Shown: positions 8,195 to 16,020, counted from the stretch's first letter. The stretch: 64,000 bases of DNA from UBA9619 sp964630665 (GCA_964630665.1 CAZVVN010000009.1:10089-74088), one strand, 5' to 3'. Program-made: numbers and translations. Notes: a model not told the origin generated them from the sequence alone.

Positions 8195-9646
8195 ATGCGC
8201 TTTTGTTTCAGCAGCCCCGTCCGGCAGCGTTGTGTCTGGCTTGTGCTCGCGGTTGGTATGTTCGGTAATGGATCGCCTGCACTGGGCGGCAGCAACCTGC
8301 CCCTGGACGACTCGATGTCAGAGGTCTCGATCTCGGTTGCAGAACAGGCCACAGGCCGGGAGTTCATACGCTCGGCGCGCAGCCGTTTCCGGTTCGTGGA
8401 CGACCCCCTGGTACTCGATGTGCTGCAGCAGATTGGGGCTCGACTGTCTTCAACGTTAGCAGGTGATACCGAGATTCTCACATTTCACCTGATCGAAAAC
8501 ACCCAACTGAATGCTTTTGCGGGCCCCGGGGGGCACATCGGCGTGTTCACGGGATTGATCACAGCCACTGAAAGTGAGGCAGAGCTCGCTTCGGTGATCG
8601 CCCACGAACTGGCGCACGTCACCCAGCGACATCTTCCACGGATGATCGAGAGAGCACAGCAACGACAAATTCCTGCGACTGCCGGCATGATTGCCGCTAT
8701 CCTGTTGGGTGGACAGGCCGGTGCCGCGACCATGGCGGTAGCCAACGCTGCAGCAATTTCGGATCAGTTGAGTTACACACGGGCCTTTGAGCGCGAGGCA
8801 GATGCCTTGGGTCTGAAGATACTAAACGCAGCAGGCTATGATCCTGAGGCCATGGCTCGGTTTCTTCAGCGGCTAGAACAAAGCAGTCGGTTTCAGGATG
8901 CCGAGATTCCAGAGTACTTCAGAACTCATCCCCTGTCGTCCAGCCGTATTGCCGAGATGGAAGGCCGGACAGTCAATTATCCATCGGTCGTCGACGAGGC
9001 TTCGCCAAATTTTCTGCATGCACAAGCCCGGATTACGGCGATCTATGGTGACGATGCGGAACGGGCGATTGAGCAGTTTCGCCACCGGATTGCGTCAGAT
9101 ACCGGCGCGGCAAGTCGAGCCGCCCGTTATGGTCTGGCACTCGCAGCGCTTAAGACAGGTGAATTCGAGGTGGCCATAGAGCAGGCCCACCGACTGTGGG
9201 AAAGCTATCCCGCCGATCGTTTCTATGTTGTCGGGCTGGCTGAGTCATACCAGGGGCGTGGTGACTTCTCTACCGCTTTGGGCGTTCTGGCTGCTGGCTA
9301 TCCGGTTGATGCCGACGACCCCGTACTGTCAAGTTACTATGCCGACGCCCTGATCAAGGCCGGAAAGCCCGGTAAGGCTAAACCGGTGATTCGAGCCGGC
9401 TTACGGGCCGCACCACACAGCATCGTGCTTTTCCGGCTGCTGGCCCGGGCAGAAGGGGAGCTGGGTCGGCTGGCAGAGTCCTTCCAGGCGCTGGCGGAGA
9501 CACACTACCTTTCTGGTGACCTGGGTCTTGCCCTTGAAAAGCTGGAACTCGCAGTGAAACACTCGGGAAACAGCGCCTACCTCAAAGCAAGTATCGCCGC
9601 CCGACAGGCCGAGATTCGGCAGGAATTAGGCGATCAGAAAGGCTAG
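8195..9646 (+). CDS. M48-family zinc metalloprotease with C-terminal TPR repeats (BepA-like)
   Basis: This is a predicted periplasmic quality-control protease for outer-membrane proteins, related to BepA/YfgC. The 483-residue protein has an N-terminal signal (to about residue 32) and the zinc motif HELAHVTQRH, with the third ligand in the FEREADALGLKIL region. The C-terminal half contains TPR-like helices (for example RAARYGLALAALKTGEFEVA). Length and domain order match BepA. It stands alone between the tusA promoter region and sox, with no evident functional link to sulfur oxidation. Confidence 0.88.
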   Translation: MRFCFSSPVRQRCVWLVLAVGMFGNGSPALGGSNLPLDDSMSEVSISVAEQATGREFIRSARSRFRFVDDPLVLDVLQQIGARLSSTLAGDTEILTFHLIENTQLNAFAGPGGHIGVFTGLITATESEAELASVIAHELAHVTQRHLPRMIERAQQRQIPATAGMIAAILLGGQAGAATMAVANAAAISDQLSYTRAFEREADALGLKILNAAGYDPEAMARFLQRLEQSSRFQDAEIPEYFRTHPLSSSRIAEMEGRTVNYPSVVDEASPNFLHAQARITAIYGDDAERAIEQFRHRIASDTGAASRAARYGLALAALKTGEFEVAIEQAHRLWESYPADRFYVVGLAESYQGRGDFSTALGVLAAGYPVDADDPVLSSYYADALIKAGKPGKAKPVIRAGLRAAPHSIVLFRLLARAEGELGRLAESFQALAETHYLSGDLGLALEKLELAVKHSGNSAYLKASIAARQAEIRQELGDQKG

Positions 9647-9800
9647 TAAGGCTCGAACTAGCGGACCGAAATTTCTGCAATCGGGTGTCAAGCCTGATTC
9701 TGAGCAACTGCTTTGTTGTACCTATAAGTGTTTTCAATGCTGTCCTTGAAAAAGTGGGGATTGCCTTCGGTGGCCCAATGCGGTTAAAAGAATGGTCACT

Positions 9801-9818
9801 CCGAGCAGATGCGCTCGG
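9801..9818. promoter_or_regulatory. Short inverted repeat upstream of soxX
   Basis: CCGAGC (9801-9806) and GCTCGG (9813-9818) form a perfect 6-bp inverted repeat with a 6-base spacer, about 50 bases before the soxX start. It could be an operator for a sox regulator, but no known consensus is matched. Chance occurrence cannot be excluded. Confidence 0.25.
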
Positions 9819-9869
9819 TTGAATGATGTCCACAAGCGGTCTGGGATTAAAACGACGAGGAGGATAACG

Positions 9870-10292
9870 ATGCCCAAGATGATGCATTTACTTGCAGCAT
9901 GTGGTTCAGCGCTGCTGCTGGTCGCGGCCAGTGGCTACGTCCCGGTCGCCACAGCTGGAGAGTGGCCGACCGAGAAGGGCTGTAACAAAGTCAAGGATCC
10001 GGACAACGTGATGAAGGGCTGGTGTGCGGCAATCAGCCGAAAAAAGGGCAACTGTCTTAGCTGTCATCATGCGATGGTCAACCCGTGGCCCGAAGCGCTA
10101 CCACCTGGCGGAAATATCGGCCCGCCGTTCGTTGCCATGAACGCACGCTTTCCAAACCGCGATGATCTAAGAGCCCAGGTCTGGGACGCTGAAGCGAAGA
10201 ATCCCAATACCTCAATGCCGCCGTTCGGCAGACACAAACTGATCAGTGAGCAGGACATTGACCATATCGTCGATTGGCTGCTGACGCTCTAG
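9870..10292 (+). CDS. soxX: Thiosulfate-oxidising Sox complex, cytochrome c SoxX
   Basis: SoxX is the electron-accepting cytochrome of the SoxAX enzyme, which joins thiosulfate to the SoxY Cys arm in the periplasm. The ATG at 9870 is preceded by GAGGAGG; the frame is open further upstream but without a ribosome site. The 140-residue protein has a signal peptide to about residue 29, one heme site CLSCH (Cys 62, Cys 65, His 66) and a likely distal ligand in NTSMPPFG. It is the first gene of soxXYZA, 50 bases ahead of soxY. Confidence 0.95.
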   Translation: MPKMMHLLAACGSALLLVAASGYVPVATAGEWPTEKGCNKVKDPDNVMKGWCAAISRKKGNCLSCHHAMVNPWPEALPPGGNIGPPFVAMNARFPNRDDLRAQVWDAEAKNPNTSMPPFGRHKLISEQDIDHIVDWLLTL

Positions 10293-10342
10293 TGCAGTGG
10301 GCCGAAATAAACCTATTCAATCTGACTGAGGATACCAGGACA

Positions 10343-10810
10343 ATGAAACGCAGAGTATTTCTGAAAAGCTCCCTGGCTGCAGGCACCATCGCGGTGGCTG
10401 CGGCAGCTGGGTTGCTGACGCCCCGGCGTTTGCTGGCGGCCAACTGGCCGGAAGGTGCGTTTGCTGCAAAGAGTGAGGCCGATGCCGTTAAAGCTTATTT
10501 TGGCGATGCCCCGGTGCTTGACAGTGACGCAATCAAGATCAAGGCGCCGCTTCAGGCGGAGAACGGTGCGGTGGTGCCGCTCAAGGTCAGCACGTCGTTG
10601 ACCGGCATAGAAACCATAGCCATCGTGGTAGAGAAGAATCCGGCACCTTTCGCCACAGCTGTCCAGGTCATGGCCGGTGCCGGAGGTCTCTACAGCACCC
10701 GGATCAAGATGGGACAGACCTCACCGGTCAGCTGTTACGTTAAGGCGGGCGGCAAGGTACACAAGGCATCCCACGTCGTGAAAGTTACGGTGGGCGGTTG
10801 CGGCGGCTAA
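10343..10810 (+). CDS. soxY: Sulfur-carrier protein SoxY
   Basis: SoxY carries the pathway intermediates covalently on a C-terminal Cys. The start is ATG 10343, giving 155 residues. The N-terminus KRRVFLKSSLAAG is a twin-arginine type signal, so it is probably exported by Tat already bound to SoxZ. The protein ends VGGCGG, the swinging-arm motif with the carrier Cys at residue 153. The frame also opens upstream into soxX, but those residues precede the signal and are not credible. Confidence 0.97.
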   Translation: MKRRVFLKSSLAAGTIAVAAAAGLLTPRRLLAANWPEGAFAAKSEADAVKAYFGDAPVLDSDAIKIKAPLQAENGAVVPLKVSTSLTGIETIAIVVEKNPAPFATAVQVMAGAGGLYSTRIKMGQTSPVSCYVKAGGKVHKASHVVKVTVGGCGG

Positions 10811-10841
10811 CGGCTTTCGCCCCAGGCAAGGAGAGAAACAA

Positions 10842-11156
10842 ATGGCATCGACCAAGATGAAAATCAAGAAGGACAAGTCAGGAGGCCACGTGGTGATGGT
10901 TCTCGTCAAGCATCCAATGGAGACGGGCAACCGCAAGGACAAGAAGACCGGTGAGAAGGTGCCGGCTCACTTTATCCAGACCATAGTGTTCTCCCACAAC
11001 GGCCAAGCTGTAGCTCAGGCAGATCTCGGCCCGGCGGTGTCCAAGAATCCACTGACGCAGATTCTGCTGACCAGTGCGAAGAGTGGTGACAAGGTTGCTG
11101 TGCACTGGACCGACAACAAGGGTGAAACCGGCGGTGCCGAGGCGGCTATTAAGTAG
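10842..11156 (+). CDS. soxZ: SoxZ, partner of the SoxY carrier
   Basis: SoxZ forms a tight heterodimer with SoxY and helps present the carrier arm to the Sox enzymes. The 104-residue protein has no signal peptide, as expected for a partner co-exported with SoxY. Family segments are MVLVKHPMETGNRKDKKTG, PAHFIQTIVFSHNG and the C-terminal VHWTDNKGE. A ribosome site (AAGGAGAG) lies just before the ATG. It is 31 bases after soxY. Confidence 0.96.
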   Translation: MASTKMKIKKDKSGGHVVMVLVKHPMETGNRKDKKTGEKVPAHFIQTIVFSHNGQAVAQADLGPAVSKNPLTQILLTSAKSGDKVAVHWTDNKGETGGAEAAIK

Positions 11157-11217
11157 CCTGTCCAACCAAACCGGCCTCAGCCCCGTCCAGGGCGGCAGGC
11201 TTGAGTAGGAGGAAAAC

Positions 11218-12075
11218 ATGAAAAAGAAGTTTCTGACAGCCATGGTCGCAGCCGGGGTTTTTACGCTGACCATACCAGTGGCTAATGCTATTTCCGAGTC
11301 GGAGATCAAGAAGGACATCGAAGAGTTTCAGGGATTTTTCCTGAAGCGATTCCCGGGCGTGTCACTGGAAGACTACGTCGACGGAGTCAACGCACTACCC
11401 CAGTACGCAGAACGTCGTGCCAACTGGGAGCTGCTGATGGAATTTCCACCCTACGAAACCGAGATGGACAAGGCGGCCGAGGAGTGGGCCAAGCCTTTTG
11501 CGAATGGTAAGACCTTCGACGACTGTGTGCTTGCACCGGCGACTGTCTATCCGGTCTACGATGCGGCAAGCGATGATCTGCGTACCCTGGTTGGAGATAT
11601 CAACGCCTGTCTGGCGGCCAACGGCGAGAAGCCGATCAAGAACGTCAAACGCGGTAAGATGGCGCGGCTCCTTGCGCACTACCGGTCCGGGTTCAACGGC
11701 CAGCGCATGGCGGTGGACTACTCTGATCCCGGGGCCCAGCGATGGTACGAGAAAGGCCGTCAGTTTTACTGGGCCAAGCGGGGTCAGCTGAATTTCTCCT
11801 GTGCGAGCTGTCACGTGCAGAACGCGGGTAACAAGATTCGTGGAGACGTGCTCAGTCCCGGTCTTGGTCACGGTGTCGGGTTTCCGGTCTATCGAACCAA
11901 GTGGTCCATGTCGGGTAAGCCCTGGGGAACCATGCATCGACGTTACGGCGGTTGTAACAAGCAGGTCCGGGCCAAGCCGTTCAAGGCCCAGGGCGATGAA
12001 TACAAAGCACTGGAACTCTACGAGGCGGTGATGAATACCGGGGTGCCGCTTAAAGTACCCAGCCAGCGCCAGTAG
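11218..12075 (+). CDS. soxA: Cytochrome c SoxA, catalytic subunit of SoxAX
   Basis: SoxA attaches thiosulfate to the SoxY Cys, forming SoxY-thiocysteine-S-sulfate. The 285-residue protein has a signal peptide cut near ANA (residue 24). Only one heme motif is present, CASCH (Cys 195, Cys 198, His 199). The active-site Cys ligand is in RRYGGCNKQVRAKPF (Cys 246). The first heme of diheme SoxA is missing; Cys 103 and Cys 131 in that region may form a disulfide, as known for monoheme SoxA. The ribosome site is AGGAGG. A terminator follows. Confidence 0.96.
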   Translation: MKKKFLTAMVAAGVFTLTIPVANAISESEIKKDIEEFQGFFLKRFPGVSLEDYVDGVNALPQYAERRANWELLMEFPPYETEMDKAAEEWAKPFANGKTFDDCVLAPATVYPVYDAASDDLRTLVGDINACLAANGEKPIKNVKRGKMARLLAHYRSGFNGQRMAVDYSDPGAQRWYEKGRQFYWAKRGQLNFSCASCHVQNAGNKIRGDVLSPGLGHGVGFPVYRTKWSMSGKPWGTMHRRYGGCNKQVRAKPFKAQGDEYKALELYEAVMNTGVPLKVPSQRQ

Positions 12076-12092
12076 ATATCTTTGTATTGACG

Positions 12093-12122
12093 CAAAAGCC
12101 CGGCCTCAAGGCCAGGCTTTTG
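12093..12122 (+). terminator. Hairpin terminator between soxA and soxB
   Basis: CAAAAGCCCGGCC (12093-12105) pairs with GGCCAGGCTTTTG (12110-12122) around a TCAA loop, with one mismatch. The pairing extends into A and T tracts on the two arms, as in bidirectional-type intrinsic terminators. It sits 18 bases after the soxA stop and should separate soxXYZA from soxB, at least in part. Confidence 0.75.
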
Positions 12123-12148
12123 CCCTCGGGCATTGTGCCGAACTGTTC

Positions 12149-12162
12149 CTGATCTGGATCAG
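12149..12162. promoter_or_regulatory. FNR/CRP-like inverted repeat upstream of soxB
   Basis: CTGATC-TG-GATCAG is a perfect inverted repeat about 44 bases before the soxB start. Its core TGAT-N4-ATCA agrees with the FNR consensus TTGAT-N4-ATCAA except for the outermost base on each side. It follows the soxA terminator, so it would fit a separate soxB promoter. No good -35/-10 pair could be fixed, so this is a candidate only. Confidence 0.35.
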
Positions 12163-12205
12163 AGAGCTGTGCACTATCCATAGTTAGCATATCTTAAGGA
12201 AATCT

Positions 12206-13957
12206 GTGAACGTGGACCGCCGGGAATTCATACAGTTGTTGTCTGCAGCTGCAGCCGCGGGGATGGTCCTGACCAGCCGACTGTCGGGCGCGGGTGGCGA
12301 TGACCCCTATGATCTTCCACCGTTCGGCAACGTTTCACTACTGCACTTTACCGATTGTCACGCCCAGCTCATGCCGGTCTATTTCCGTGAGCCCAGCTTT
12401 AACATCGGCATCGGTGATGCTTTTGGAAATCCCCCGCACCGGGTCGGAGATCATTTCCTCGAGCATTTCGGAATCCCACGTGGCACCCGTGAGGCCTATG
12501 CGTATACCTGTCTCGACTTTGAGTCTGCTGCGCACAAATACGGCAAAGTCGGCGGCTTCGCGCACCTGGCAACGCTCGTCAAGCGCATAAGAGCCTCGCG
12601 CCCCAACAGCCTGCTGTTCGACGGCGGGGACACCTGGCAGGGTTCGGCGACTTCGTTGTGGACTCAGGGACAGGACATGATCGGCGCCTGCAGACTGCTG
12701 GGTGTGGACATGATGACCGGTCACTGGGAATTTACTTATGGTACGGACCGGGTCCGGCAGATCATCGACACCCAGCTCGACCCCATCGAGTTCCTGGCCC
12801 AGAACGTCGTGCTCACAGAAGACGCTTCTTTTGACAGTAAACCGGCGTTCGACGAGGACTCCGGTGTGGTCTTCAAACCCTACACCTTGCGCGAGATCAA
12901 CGGAATCAAAGTCGGTGTTATCGGCCAGGCGTTTCCCTACACCACACTGGCGAATCCTCGCTACATGATCGAGGATTGGAGTTTTGGCATCCGTGACGAG
13001 CAATGCCAGGAGATGGTGGATGCGGTGAAGGAGCGGGGTGCCCAGGTCGTCGTGCTGTTGTCGCACAATGGCATGGACGTGGATCTCAAGATGGCCAGCC
13101 GTATCACTGGTATCGACGTCATTCTCGGCGGTCATACGCATGACGGTATGCCAACGCCGAGCATCGTGACCAACCCCGGTGGCCGGACTCTGGTGGTAAA
13201 TTCTGGTTCCAATACTAAGTTTCTGTCGGTACTCGACCTCGAGGTCGGGTATGATGGACCGGTCGATTACCGCTTCCGTATGCTGCCCATCTTCTCTAAT
13301 CTATTACCCGCTGATCCGCAGATGTCAGCACATATTGACGCTGTCCGTGCACCTTACAAAGACCAGCTTGAGCGGGTGCTGGCCACGACCGAATCGACCC
13401 TCTACCGGCGCGGAAACTTCAGCGGCACTTTCGACCAGGTGATCGTTGATGCCATGCTTGAGGTCCGCGGCGCCGATATTGCGTTTTCTCCGGGATTCCG
13501 CTGGGGTACCAGCCTGTTGCCCGGGGACTCCATCACCTCTGAATACCTGATGGGCCAAACGGCAATCACCTATGCCAAATCGACCCTGAACGAGATGACA
13601 GGTGAGACCATCAAGCGGATACTCGAGGATATCGCGGACAACCTGTTCAACCCCGACCCCTACTACCAGATGGGCGGTGACATGGTTCGGGTGGGGGGGT
13701 TGCGTTATGCCATCGATCCTACGGCGCCGATCGGTAGTCGTCTGTCTGATTTGGAATTCCAGGGCAAACCGCTGGACCCGGTAAAGAACTACCGCGTCGC
13801 GGGCTGGGCAAGCGTCAACCCCCAGCCCGATGATCTGCCCGATATCTGGGATGTGGTCAGCGAGTACTTGTTTGACCAAAAAGTGATCCGGGAAGTCGTG
13901 CCGAACGTGCCCCACATCAAGGGAGTTCCTGGTAATCCCGGAATTTATAGGATATGA
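12206..13957 (+). CDS. soxB: Thiosulfohydrolase SoxB
   Basis: SoxB hydrolyses the terminal sulfonate from SoxY-bound intermediates, releasing sulfate in the periplasm. The 583-residue protein has a twin-arginine-like start (DRREFIQLLSAAAAAG). Metal-site motifs of the 5'-nucleotidase-like fold are visible: LLHFTDCHAQLMP, DGGDTWQGS, LSHNGMDVDL and LGGHTHDGMP. Start GTG 12206 is chosen because AAGGA lies six bases before it. It is separated from soxA by 130 bases with a terminator and a possible operator, and followed by an AT-rich palindromic stretch. Confidence 0.97.
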   Translation: MNVDRREFIQLLSAAAAAGMVLTSRLSGAGGDDPYDLPPFGNVSLLHFTDCHAQLMPVYFREPSFNIGIGDAFGNPPHRVGDHFLEHFGIPRGTREAYAYTCLDFESAAHKYGKVGGFAHLATLVKRIRASRPNSLLFDGGDTWQGSATSLWTQGQDMIGACRLLGVDMMTGHWEFTYGTDRVRQIIDTQLDPIEFLAQNVVLTEDASFDSKPAFDEDSGVVFKPYTLREINGIKVGVIGQAFPYTTLANPRYMIEDWSFGIRDEQCQEMVDAVKERGAQVVVLLSHNGMDVDLKMASRITGIDVILGGHTHDGMPTPSIVTNPGGRTLVVNSGSNTKFLSVLDLEVGYDGPVDYRFRMLPIFSNLLPADPQMSAHIDAVRAPYKDQLERVLATTESTLYRRGNFSGTFDQVIVDAMLEVRGADIAFSPGFRWGTSLLPGDSITSEYLMGQTAITYAKSTLNEMTGETIKRILEDIADNLFNPDPYYQMGGDMVRVGGLRYAIDPTAPIGSRLSDLEFQGKPLDPVKNYRVAGWASVNPQPDDLPDIWDVVSEYLFDQKVIREVVPNVPHIKGVPGNPGIYRI

Positions 13958-13961
13958 ATAA

Positions 13962-13988
13962 ACTAATATTAGTATATTAAATTAATAT
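13962..13988. repeat. Two adjacent AT-only palindromes after soxB
   Basis: ACTAATATTAGT (13962-13973) is a perfect 12-bp palindrome. It is followed at once by ATATTAA-A-TTAATAT (13974-13988), a 7-bp-arm palindrome around one base. They lie in a roughly 45-base AT-rich island in an otherwise GC-rich region, between the soxB stop and a small secreted-protein gene. They could be protein-binding sites or part of a promoter. No known consensus is matched. Confidence 0.5.
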
Positions 13989-14093
13989 GATATGACTATA
14001 TTCAGAAGAAACGATTTACGATTAATCTATTGGGTGACTCGCTTCCGTTATTCAGTTACCTTGGCCGGTGTCTTGAATGAGATTAAAGTATCC

Positions 14094-14288
14094 TTGAAGC
14101 GCTTCTTGTGGCTCGAGCTGCGTCGTGCGCTGTTCATTAGCCTGCTGGGGTTGTCGACGGCCTTTGCCGACGGCCCGCCCGAGGGTGAAGACCCCGCCAA
14201 ATGGTGTGAGGCCAATGAAGATGCCTGCAGCGAGTGGTGCGCAAGCCATCCGGAGGAAGAGATCTGTGAGGAACCGGATTGTGAGTGA
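14094..14288 (+). CDS. Small acidic, Cys-containing secreted protein of the sox locus
   Basis: I do not recognise the family. From TTG 14094 the product has 64 residues: a signal peptide (KRFLWLELRRALFISLLGL, cut near AFA) and a mature part of about 39 residues that is rich in Glu and Pro and has five Cys (WCEANEDACSEWCASHPEEE, then ICEEPDCE). The frame is open to an ATG at 13992, but that start has no ribosome site and lies in the AT-rich island. The position between soxB and a rhodanese suggests a periplasmic role in sulfur or metal handling; this is inference. Confidence 0.5.
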   Translation: MKRFLWLELRRALFISLLGLSTAFADGPPEGEDPAKWCEANEDACSEWCASHPEEEICEEPDCE

Positions 14289-14385
14289 TGGGTCGATCGA
14301 TGTTCGGGCCAACCGATTTTCCGGGGGAGCGGGTGCCTCCGGTGGGTGGTCAATTTTCTCTTACTTAACCAATGGAGACCTTGAG

Positions 14386-15039
14386 ATGGAAAAAACCAAA
14401 TTTGTAACCGCTGCACTGCTGGCCACGACCGTGGTCCTGTCAACGAGCGCCCAGGCAGGGGATCCGGTGGGGATCACGCCGGACCTGATGTCGGTAACCG
14501 TGATGCACAATGGCGCTGCCACGGAGATCGTCCGCAACCAGGACAATGCCAATACTGTTAATCCGGCGTTTGGCAAGACCTCGCGCAAGTGTCCACCGTT
14601 CTGCATCCAGCCCTCGACCCTTGCAACGGGTGTTGAGACTATCGGCGAGCAAGAGATCATCGCCTATGCCAAGCAGATGAGCGATGGCGACAACTCTATT
14701 GTGGTGGTCGATTCCCGGACTCCGAACTGGGTAGAGAAGGGAACTATTCCCAGTGCCATCAACGTGCCCTGGACCAAGCTCAACCCGGCCAAGGGGGCAA
14801 CCCCGATCGAGATCGCGGAGATCTTGCAGGATGTTTTCAATGTCAGCGAATCCGAGGGCTTGTTCGACTTTACCAGCGCCAAGACAGCGGTCATGTTCTG
14901 TAACGGCATGTGGTGCGGTCAGTCGCCGAACAACATCAAGAACCTGTTGAAGGTCGGCTATCCCGCTCACAAGATCAAATGGTATCGGGGCGGCATGCAG
15001 GATTGGGAGATTCTCGGACTGAGCACTGCAAAACCATAG
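14386..15039 (+). CDS. Periplasmic rhodanese-like sulfurtransferase
   Basis: This 217-residue protein has a signal peptide cut near AQA (about residue 23) and a C-terminal rhodanese domain. The active-site loop contains CNGMWCGQS with two Cys; the first is at the usual catalytic position. Flanking features are VVVDSRTPNWVEKGTIPSAINVPW and WYRGGMQDWEILGL. It starts at ATG 14386 after GGAGACC; an open frame further upstream overlaps the small secreted gene. Periplasmic rhodaneses (SoxL type) occur with sox genes in some purple sulfur bacteria, so a role in moving sulfane sulfur from SoxYZ is plausible. A strong terminator follows. Confidence 0.88.
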   Translation: MEKTKFVTAALLATTVVLSTSAQAGDPVGITPDLMSVTVMHNGAATEIVRNQDNANTVNPAFGKTSRKCPPFCIQPSTLATGVETIGEQEIIAYAKQMSDGDNSIVVVDSRTPNWVEKGTIPSAINVPWTKLNPAKGATPIEIAEILQDVFNVSESEGLFDFTSAKTAVMFCNGMWCGQSPNNIKNLLKVGYPAHKIKWYRGGMQDWEILGLSTAKP

Positions 15040-15057
15040 GTGATTTCTACCGGCAAT

Positions 15058-15084
15058 AAAAGGGCGGGGTTAACCCGCCCTTTT
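15058..15084 (+). terminator. Strong intrinsic terminator at the end of the sox region
   Basis: AAAAGGGCGGG (15058-15068) and CCCGCCCTTTT (15074-15084) form a perfect 11-bp stem around a GTTAA loop. The flanking A and T tracts make it bidirectional in form. It lies 18 bases after the rhodanese stop. Confidence 0.9.
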
Positions 15085-15165
15085 CCCCCACAATAACTGC
15101 CGGTACCACACTATGGATCGGTTCGAATGCCGGGCGTTTCTTTCGACGATCCTTAACAGGTAATT

Positions 15166-15369
15166 GTGCAGATGGACATTACCTACTATCAGACCGTAGA
15201 ACGACTCGAAAAACTGGGTGTAGACCCAGAGTACCTCCAGGGGTGGGTTGGGGGTTATCTGGGCAATCCCGAAAGGGAAGAACAGCGGATCAGCGAGGCC
15301 TACAAGGCCGGCTACCAGGATGGTCGGATACACGTGACCGACACCGCCTCGGACTGGACGAGAAGCTGA
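15166..15369 (+). CDS. Small unknown protein next to the sox locus
   Basis: A 67-residue soluble protein of unknown function. It starts at GTG 15166 (CAGGT seven bases before), with an ATG two codons later as an alternative. It has no signal, Cys or membrane segment. The sequence is mostly helical and charged, with a Tyr/Gly-rich centre (YLQGWVGGYLGNPEREEQR) and a second YKAGYQDG element. Codon use looks like that of the neighbours. It converges with the 205-residue gene on the other strand. Confidence 0.6.
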   Translation: MQMDITYYQTVERLEKLGVDPEYLQGWVGGYLGNPEREEQRISEAYKAGYQDGRIHVTDTASDWTRS

Positions 15370-15402
15370 CTCTCAGTTTCTAAGGCAACAGGCCGGGAAG
15401 CA

Positions 15403-16020
15403 TCAGGTGCTGTTTGGGGTCTGATTGGTTCGGGTCGCCGTGTCTAGAATATTCTGCATCGAGCGTTTGATCTGAGCAAACGACTCCTGGCTGTCGATGT
15501 CGATGACCTGGTCGATGACCCAGCGGTTGGTCTGGTCTTGGCCCATCAGCTGCTGGATCTGGTCACCGAATGCTCTGCGCAGGGCGTACCCCGGTTCTCC
15601 TCTTTCAAAAGTGCACTGTGCATATGCTCGGTTGCGTGCGTTGATGATGTCGATGAAAGGGCTTGAATAGTTGCCCGGGCCCAAGACGTCTTCGGTATTG
15701 CGCTGAAGATGGCGCGCGCATTCCCCGGCGAGCCGGTCGAGGAACACCTTGCGCTCGCCAGAGGTCATCGACTCGCTCGCCAGGCGGTCGCAGCTGTGGA
15801 CCAAAAAAGCCAGATACTCCTGGATCACCGCGACCCGCTGCTGGTCGTGCCGATAGTCGAAAGCCTGCTCGTGAAGGTTCTTCGTACTGGAGAGAGCGAC
15901 CTGCCAGCAGATGTAGGCCAGGGCCACAGCATTATCCTCCAGTGATGGGGTGTGCCCCTGCTTAGACCAACGATCGCGTATTCGCATCTCCCTGTCGAGC
16001 TGGTGCAGGTCTTTGAACAA
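15403..16020 (-). CDS. Unknown soluble helical protein, last gene of the dioxygenase/Cas6-like operon
   Basis: A 205-residue protein I cannot assign. It is rich in helix-forming and charged residues, with no signal or clear membrane segment. Cys are scattered (YICWQ, HSCDRL, GECARH, YAQCTF) and not arranged as a metal site. The start is TTG 16020; an ATG 11 codons later is possible. It is 26 bases downstream of the 67-residue gene on the same strand, so both are probably cotranscribed with the Cas6-like gene. Confidence 0.65.
   Translation of the reverse strand: MFKDLHQLDREMRIRDRWSKQGHTPSLEDNAVALAYICWQVALSSTKNLHEQAFDYRHDQQRVAVIQEYLAFLVHSCDRLASESMTSGERKVFLDRLAGECARHLQRNTEDVLGPGNYSSPFIDIINARNRAYAQCTFERGEPGYALRRAFGDQIQQLMGQDQTNRWVIDQVIDIDSQESFAQIKRSMQNILDTATRTNQTPNST

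Noticed and set aside
14125..14385. Upstream extension of the rhodanese frame
   Set aside because: It overlaps the small secreted gene in another frame; the signal peptide and ribosome site fit ATG 14386.
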